From assembly GCF_022682495.2 (NCBI RefSeq), contig NC_071398.1, positions 28,895,426 through 28,959,425 of the forward strand: 64,000 bases of DNA. The letters are read 5' to 3'. The position numbers and the translations under genes are program-made. Below, one piece after another: positions 11,601 to 20,600 of the stretch. The DNA comes from Desmodus rotundus. Lineage: Eukaryota; Chordata; Mammalia; Chiroptera; Phyllostomidae. The number at the start of each line of letters is the position of its first letter. Within the stretch, counting starts at the first letter, position 1. The notes beneath the pieces are model-generated. The model saw only the letters and a list, made by a program, of their open reading frames with translations, was not told the origin of the DNA and did no database searches.

Positions 11601-14600
11601 CTCTAGGCAGACATCACTAATCAATCAGGAAGTGTGGGGCTCAGATCTGGCCTCAGAACCCTTTTCGGAGTTGTGCCCTATGCAGCTGCTATGAATCAGA
11701 GACGGCCCATGAGATACAACGTAATTGCCATCTCTGGTTTAACATCCTGTTAACACATTGATTTTCTTAGCCATTAGATGTAGCAATTAGAATGTTGGCA
11801 CAGATCCTTTTCTCCTTCGAAGAAGTCTGTTGGTCCGGTAAGGCCTGAGAGGAATAGAACCCCCTTCAACTATTTAGGGCTATGCAGAAATGCTGAGTTT
11901 GAGCTCTTCACACTGTGGGAAGGTTAAAAATGTTGATGTATAAGTTTTAAAAAGTTATAGTTGTAACCCTGACAAATATATAGTGAGCCTGAGTCAGAGA
12001 GTGATTTGAGTCATTAATTCACAAGGGGACCAGCACGATGACAAAGATTGTTCGGCACACGATGATGCGCTGCTGTGCACGGTCAGCGCAGGACAGGAGG
12101 CGGAGCTGAACCGATGGGCGTCTGACCTGGTGGTGCAACCCCAGTTCGGCTGTTATCTTTTCTACTGGTTGTTCGTAGCTTAACTGGCTATAAATGAACA
12201 CTCGGGTTTACTGAGGCTGAAGCCTAATCCATAGTCAGTATTAAGTCAACAAAACTGACCTTGCCCTGGAAAATTAATAACCCTTCGGGGAGCCTCTTAG
12301 ATTAGATGATCCTCTGGAATGGTTTTGAAAGGCCAAACAGTCATCTTTCTGCTTTGTCTCTCAGTTTTTGAATATTTTTTATATCATCACAGAGTACATT
12401 GTGATTGGACGAAATAGAGAAGTTTCTCTTATTCCCCTGCCCCCAGGATCAGCCAACCTTGAACTGACAGGTGACCCTAACTTGTTTATAGCATGGAGCG
12501 CAGCCAGCATCACCTGCGAGGGTGGATGTTAAAGAAACAGGTTCTCAGGGGGGCAAAGAAACGTTGCATTTGCATAGTGCCTCCATGGACCCATTCCCCT
12601 CTGTACTTCAGTGGTTTGCAAGCTACATGGGAGGTGCCCCACCTGTCCCCTACTTCCCCCATCAACAGCTTCTAAGTGAATTCTTGAATCTATCAAAATG
12701 GAATCAAAATTCAGCAAGGATGAAACAACAGGCCAACTCTATAGATCACTAGGACTAATAAATTCCAGCAAACGAGTGTTTGTGGCTTATAATACATCTC
12801 ACTGATAAACTTAATGAGGCGTGTTTCTGGCCGGGGAATAGGCGTAAGAGTGAGGAAGAAAGTCACCTGGTCCAGAGCGCCTGCTGTGGAAATAAATGTT
12901 TAGTGATTCTTGATGAAGGCGGGCTCAGGCCCGGCATGGGCCAGTCTTAGTGGTGTGCTGTGCGTGTGCGTGGCGTGTGTGCACGCAGATGCACATGTGT
13001 ATATTTGGAAAGGCCAAAAAGAGATTTCCTGCCAATTAATTTTTAAAAAAAAGAGAGAGAGAGAGACTCTAATCTGCAAACACATTTGCTACGAAAACTT
13101 CGAGTGTCTTCAAATGCCCAGCTTGTAAATTTAACCTCTGTATGGTGGAAAATGCCTGGTATGAAGAAGGATACTTTTTAAAAAGATTTTATTTATTTTT
13201 ACAGAGAGGGGAAGGGAGGGAGTAAGAGAGGGAAAGAAACATTAATCGGTTGCCTCTTGCACTTGTCCCAACTGGGGATTGAACCCACAACCCAGACATG
13301 TGCCCTGCGCAGCAACCGAACTGGCAACCTTTCGTGTTGCCGGGCGGTGCTCAAGCAACTGAGCAGCACCGGTCAGGATGCAGTGTAAAGGGTCTTTGAT
13401 AGCAATTCATTTTAGATTCCAGCAAACAGAAGGAAGAGACCGAAGCGCTGCCTTTGTCCTCTAAGTGGACAACAACACCCAACTTCTCTCTTTTGACTCC
13501 GCTGATCAGGTGACTGGAGAAGCATGGGAAAGTAATTTCTAGGCCTTTCACAAACCAGGGAAGACACGTACTGACTTCTGTTTCCTTCAACTCAGCATTA
13601 AAAAAACACCCACCGCTGGCTGTGGCCCCAGTGACAGCCGTGGTGATGGGTCAGTGCAGTGGTCACGTTTGGTCTTGTTTTTCCGCTCTTCCATAGGCAA
13701 ATTGGGCGTGGCAGCTCCCGGCTGTGTGAATGAAGTCACGGAGATGGAGTGCGGTCACTCCGAAATCGAGGAGCTGATCAAGGAGGTGAGTGGGGACCGT
13801 GTTTCCAGAGGTCCAGCCTGATGGCAGGAGCAGTGGCGTCCCTCTCGCCCTGCTAAGGCTCCCAGAGCCTCGTGCTCTCCCGGCAGACCTTGTCTCCACC
13901 CTGACAGAGGTAGAGCACTGGGCCACCTGTGTGAGGCCAGCCTCTGCCAACTGGCCAGCCTTCCACCTGGTCTCCCCTCCCTAACCTGGAGGGCTGGGGC
14001 CGAGCTCCTGCGTGAGTCAGTGGTTTGTAATGCATCCTGTGCTTTCTTGCCTTCTTAGCAGGCTTCAGTAAACAAAACTGCAAAAGTTCCTCCCCGCTTG
14101 GGGTTGGCCCCCTGGCAAGATTGGTTACTAGCTCTTAGCACTGGTGGGCTGCCTGTCTTCAGGTGCACAGCTTTTCATCCGAAGGGTTGGAAATCCATCT
14201 AACCAAGCCCGGGGGAAATGCATGGAAAGGAGTAGTTAATAGGCTGTAAGTAGAGACTTAATAGGGTCTCCTGCAGTGGGTTTTTGTATACCACTTGTAG
14301 CTATTTGGTTGTCATTTTCTTCTACTTTTAGCCGTTTAACTATTTTTTTATGGCTATTACAAGGTGGACATTGCATAGGTAAAATAATCCCATAGAGCCC
14401 TCACCAAAGGTGGTGTGGGTGCTATATAAATTCTTCTCAATTTGCGCAGCAATGCTAGAATCCCTGGGAGTAGCTTGGCAGTCTGAAAATGCAGATAACA
14501 AAATATAATCTACTCTAAGCTGCCTGACTTTTCTGCATGGGGCAGCCATTAAGTTTCTGGGTGGTCTTTGGCAGCAGACCCACTGAATTCCTGGCTTCCC

Positions 14601-17600
14601 GTCTCCAACATTGCCCCGTTTTGCACGCAAGGCTTTTCTGCCCACTCAGCTAAGAGTGAGATAAGAGATTGGTGCAGCGGGATCACAGGAAAAGAAGATT
14701 TCAAACACGTTTCCTAACTGGATTTACCAACTCCCTTAAGAAATGGGTCAGAGATGGAAAATCTAGACACGGCAGGCACATTGAGTGAGATTCGCTAGAA
14801 GCGCGGCAGAGTCTGTTCGCGAGTCTGTTTAGTGTTAGGGCGCGTTGATGTCCCAGAACTGGCAACGGGCAGTGTCACGGAGAAGCCAATAAACTTACCA
14901 GGGGCCCTGAAGAGGCTAGTAATTCAGTCACGTGGTTCGACACTAAGCCTGCTGGATTGTCTTGGACCTTTCAGGATGCAAAGTAAAACTTCCCTTTTGT
15001 TTTATAAGCTAAAGGTGACAATATGGTTTTAGCTAAGCATCAGCCATTGTCGTTATGACACTGGGGTCCCGCTTTGGAAGCCTGGTGACTGCACTGCTTT
15101 CTCTCTTGTCCCGTCCCGCAGCCTTCTGTGGATGAGTACATGGGGATGGTCAAAAGGAGCCCGTCACCGCCTGAAGCCTGCAGGAATCAGCTCCTCCCAG
15201 ACTGGTGGATGCAGCAGCCCAGCGCAGGTGAGGATGGGAGCCCAGGACCGCTGGCAAGCGGTGTGGGGGCTGGACTTGCTGGAATGGTTTTAGCCCTGTA
15301 GCCGCTGGGGTGGGGTGGGGCAGGGTACTGTTGAGTTTTATGGAAGGTAACTGAGCCCAGAGAGGTGGCCCTTGAAGGCAGAGCCACGCCCCTAGCCCCA
15401 TTCGCCACTGCCTCCCAGGAAGCTGTAGATGTCCTTCCCATAGGAGGTGTCTGCTTCCCATACTCCTGCCACCCCTGCCCTGCCAAAGCTTGGAGGGGAG
15501 GGAGTCAGTGAACTTCTCCAAGACCAGAGGGGATCACAGCTGTGGGCCACATTAGGTCTGTTGGGCCCACCACCCAGTGTCCTCAGACATTACGGAGCCC
15601 TCAGAGCCAAGCACAGCCCAGAGCGGCTGGAGAGCAGGAGAGCTCAGGGACAGGCAGTTGCTCACCCGGGGCCCTGGATTTGCAGTCCCTGTCAGAAGTT
15701 GCATATCTTATGTGAGGCTCAGTTTACTCATCTCAAAAATGGAGGCCCCAGGACCAGCCCTATGGGGTCTTGAAGCTAAATGAACCATTCACCCTCTTAC
15801 TAGATTCTGATGACTGCCTGCCTCCCCACCCCCGCCCCCACCACTGCTGAACACTACCTTCCCTCCAGAACCAGGAGTGCCTTTGCTTCCTCCCTTGGCC
15901 TCTCCCCCGCCAGCCCCTGTGGGAGACTGGGAGGTGATAGCTGGCCTAGAGGGCCTCAAAGCTTGTCAGGGTATGGGGTACTACCAGATCAGGGGCCCCG
16001 GGAGTGCCCTCTGTCCCTGTGCTGGGCAGCACCTCTCAGAAAGCTAGCTTGGGCCTGGGCTCCTTCGAGACAAGCCCTGGAAGGTGGGCATGCAGTCCGG
16101 TGGTATTTTGGGAGCAGGCCCTCAGGGGGAAGGAAATGTGGCCCCACAATGTCACACTGACACATGGTCAGAAATCCCACAGCACAGAGGAAGTCTCCCC
16201 CTCCATGCTGGTTGGGTTGAGGTCTGGTTTTCTGCGTTTATGAAACATGGGTCGCCACACTGAGAGGGAAAAACACCGAATTCAGCGGAAGCCTGTGGCA
16301 GGGCCTCAGGAGCACGCCATATGCGGCTTTTGAATAAACTTCGGGAGAGGGGGAGCATTTGGACTGCTTCCCCTGCCCACAACTGGGTCCGGCTCTGTCT
16401 GAATAGGCTCTTCTCTCCCTCCAACAGGCTTGCCGCTGGTGACGGGGTACGCCGCCTACGACGCACACCATGCAGGTACGATGTGCTCTGAGCTGGGCAA
16501 GGGGCGGGGATGCTCTTTGAAGACAAAACTCAAAGGACCTGTGTGGGTCCCTCAGGGCCCCTGGACAAGCATGATCTGGGGGTGGAGGTCGGCACCTGAT
16601 TCCTCCTTTTTACCCTTTGGTTTGGGAGTGAGCAAGTGGCTGGCTTTTTGAGCCTCGTCTTAGATTGGACCAACAAATATATCCAAAGAACTCTTCACAG
16701 GGAGAGAGGGCGTGGGGACAGACACATGCAAGGCCCAGCTCTGCCCCTCTCCTGTTACCCCAGGCAGAGTAACCGAAGCACTCGGAACCTCGGGCTTCTC
16801 GTCTGTGAAGTAGGAACAACAGTACCAACTACCTCATGGGAGTGTTGTGAGGGTTACGCATCCCATTAGTAAAACTTTCTGGTAGGGACATATGGGCAAT
16901 GGAGGTCACCAGTGTCGGTTTCTTTAGTCTCTCCCACACCTGGGTTTATAACAATAACAACATTAATACTGATAATGGTGGCGATACTGTTGGTAGTGAT
17001 GGTGATGATCATGGCTATAGTGGTGAGGATGGTGAGGATGGTGAGGATGGAGGTGAGGATGGTGAGGATGGTGAGGATGGTGTTGAGGATGGTGAGGATG
17101 GTGAGGATGGTGGGGATGGTGGCAGCGAACATTAGTGAATGCTAACTGGTCCAGGATCATCGGTGAGGCTTTCATGGCCCAATCTCATTATTGCTTCCCA
17201 CTGCTCCTCGGTAGGTGCTGTTACTATTCCCTCTGCACCAGCTCAGAAGCCCTGTCCCGTAACTTGTGGGCCGCAGAGCTGGAGCATGGCCCTAGGCTGT
17301 CTCATCCATGCGCCTGCCCCCAGCAGAGAGAGGTGGCCTTTGTGTCACGTTGTTGTCTAATTATGCTGGCAACTCAGACTGCATTCTTGCCATGGCCCCT
17401 GGCATGTACATTCAGGCTCATTGATGGCGTCTTCAGAGCAAAGGGAGCTGGTGTCTTCCCCAACAGCTGCCGGGTTCTGTGACGGGAACAGCCCGACTCA
17501 TCCAGATGGACTATGTAATGTTAGGGCCAGGGATCCGAGGCCTGGCGCAGAGGAGGGAACGGGGCTCAGAGAGAAGTGTCTGGACCACAGCCCTCATAGG

Positions 17601-20600
17601 ATGAGTGTTTTGGGAGGTGGAAGCAGGTTCTCACCCTGGCAAGAAAATTTTAAAGTAAACATCGTTCCTGTTCATTGGGCTCTTATCTGGGAGCCCTGTG
17701 AGCTGGAGCCCGTCATGACTCTGGCTTCACAGATCAGTAAGCTGAGGCTCATCCAGGACCACACAGCAGGTAGGCTGGGTTGCTGAGTTTGAGCCCAGGC
17801 AAGTCTGCTTTTCAATTGACACTGGGCAGCGCCTTGCTCACCAGAGGCCCTGGGTCATGGGACTGGGCCTGTGACCTGCTTAGCTCTGGGCTGTGGCCCA
17901 GGGAGTCTGCTGACCATTGCTTTCTGGGGGCAGGAGAGCACCCAGCACTGGCTGCAGTGTCTGGATGAGGAGCCAAGGTATGAGGAGGAAGCTCCCTCAA
18001 GTTACTCCAGAGCTGTCTCAGCACCCAGCAGGTAGAGCAGCTCGCGGCCACTGCCTCATGCAAAGAATACCCTACAGCATTCCTCTAGGAGCTGCGGACA
18101 TTGGTACCTCTGCTCACACAGCTCCTTCCCCCATGTAAATAAGTTGTCAGGGGTCATCAGTTCTTAACCCTCAGGGACAGGTAATGTAGTGAGTGAAATG
18201 TCAGGTGAAAGGCTATAGGGAGTGGCAGCAACTGGCAAAATGGAGGGACCCACACTCCTCCAGGCTGCTGGTGGTGGTTCCTGCCCTGGGGACTTGCAGA
18301 CCCTGCCAGGCTCGATTTTTCCATGTTTCCAGGGGAACCAAAAGTCTGGATTCTTAGGTGCAATTTTCCCATATAAAAAGTTGGCAGCAAATTCAGGTCC
18401 ACAACACCCCACTGTGCAGATGTGTCCAAACATGGCTGTGGCTGCCTGTCCGTGCTCTCGACTGCATGTATTTGAGATAATTGGGGTGAACAGCCAGGTT
18501 TGAAACTGTCAGTGTGGCGAGGAGCTTAAGAACACAGATGTGGACCCACCCTGCTGGGGATAGAGTCCACCCAGGCCCCCGGTTAACAATTGTGCCATTG
18601 ACAACAAGCACCTTAACCTGTCTACGACTCAGTTTTCTCACCTGGAAAGTGGGCGTAATTGTATAGTCTCCACCTCAGGGGGTTGTTGTGAGGATGAAAT
18701 GTGCCAATAGGTCCAAAGCACCTGGAACAGCACTTGGGGTGTGTGTAGACCGGGGACTGTGGCTTATCATTTCAGGAGTCTCATCTATGTATTGTAGCTG
18801 ACCCTTTGTACATTATCTCAACTTATTTAGTAACCACTTATGTGGTACTGACATCTGCTAAGTCCGATGCCAGCTCCATCAGTCCTCACGGCCACCCAGT
18901 GAGGTGGGTGTGTTATTCTCCCCACTGTGTTAACAAGGAAACTGGGGCACAGGGTGGGGGAGCTGCTGCCCCAGGTCACACGGCTGGGATAACGCAGCAG
19001 GCAGTGGGCTCCAGAGTGGGTGCCCTGCTGCTGTGGTCAGACTGTCCCCCAGCAGGGCTGTCATGGAGGGAGGGTGGGTGTAACAGGAGCAGGACAGGGT
19101 TGCAGTAGGGCCCTTAGAATTGCGAAGGGCTGGGCTGAGTAACTGGAGACCCTTGAGGAGTGGCTTCTGCTCTGGGGGTCCCCACTGCTCACTGGTTGGG
19201 TGCAGGGAGTCATGGCTCAGGTCCTTCTAGCTCGAACCCTCTCTGAGCCTAAGCCGTCTCATGGCTTTGGGGTCGCGAGGACAGCCCCACCTGGGCATCT
19301 CTGGGACACCTTGTCTGCTGCTCCCTCTGATACAGTCAGTTCACGTGGTTGAGAGGCACTAGTGTGAGATAAGGCCACAGCAATGCCAGAGCACAGGGGC
19401 AGGCTGGTGACAGAGTCACCTGGAGTGTTTCACTCATTTGGGACGAAGTTCGGAGTTGTTTCAGAGTGAGGGGAGTGGAATGCATCAAGTCATTAGGCGA
19501 TGCGCACATTGCAGACTCAGAGGGTAGGAGGTTGGCGAATGGGGGTTAATGAGGCACAGGGTCAGATACTGGTGCTGCTACTTACCTGCTGGGTGACCCC
19601 ACCTGGGCCTTAATTTCCTCAAATGTCAAATAAATGAATTGGACAGGCGCACTTGCTGCTCTGACTCCTGACCCTTCATGATTCTAGAATGCCACTGAAC
19701 TCCAGCAAGGGAGAGAACGGAGCCTGTGGACAGTAGTGAGGCGCTTCAGCATTTGCCTGAGCAAGTGTTTCTTGGGCGAAGCCCAGGGGAGAGTCCAAGG
19801 CACTGGAAGTGCACGGCAGCATTAGCCCAGGTGTGGTGGGTGGCCGTGCACAAGGCTGCCCCTGACAGCTGTGCAGGTGTCGCCGCGCAGTCTAGGGGCC
19901 ACCGTGGAATCAGGCGGCTCACAGCTTTTGTGGCTCCAGGGGTCAGCCCCGAGTTGGTCTTAGAAGTGCATGTAATTCTTCGAGTTTAAGGCTATTAAAA
20001 TGTAGATTTCTCTAGGAATGCCCCGGGATTTAGCTATCATCTCTATTCCTATCTCAGTTGAGAAGTCCCCAAACTTTAGATACTTGAGCCCCACCTTCAC
20101 AATTGGCCTTCATATCTGGGTACTGCCTGGACTGTTATTAATATCCTAGTTTTCTCTAAATCTTACATTTTACAACTTAAACTTATTTTAAATGGGGGCC
20201 ATCTCTCATTGCCTGGAAAAGGAGAATCTGTGTTACTTACTATAAGTAGGAAGTCAGAGGTCAAAGCACATTCACTGAAAAACAGCTATATACTGTTCAG
20301 AAATTCTAGCCAGATATTACCACCCACCCAGGCTTAGAGCCCCGACGCCTGCCCCTTTGTTAAAAGGGGGGTCTTCAGGCTTAGGTATTAAAGACGCATG
20401 GGCACCAAAGTGGGGCTGTTTTCTTTTTTAGGTGATCAGAGAGTGAGAGCATATACATACCTGTACGATACAGTGTCACCTAGATAGAGGGCTACGTCTG
20501 CTCTAGAACAATGTAGCCCATTGCCTACAGTGCAATGCAAGGAAATCCTAGATCTGAATTCGAGAGGTTTAATGAAAATAAAGATATAATCTTTTTCTTG

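Larger units (their letters stand above)
10962..13696 (+). other. IRF8: IRF8 intron 3
   Basis: Donor GTAACT, acceptor CTTCCATAG. It contains a reverse Ves SINE. Two AP-1 consensus TGAGTCA sites lie at 11989-11995 and 12007-12013, 18 bases apart. The remainder shows no repeat that I can name. Confidence 0.9.

Noticed and set aside
16866..17175. Frames with DGEDGE, VRMVRM, ILTILT or HHPHHP repeats
   Set aside because: They are readings of the 9-base minisatellite in different frames, not genes.
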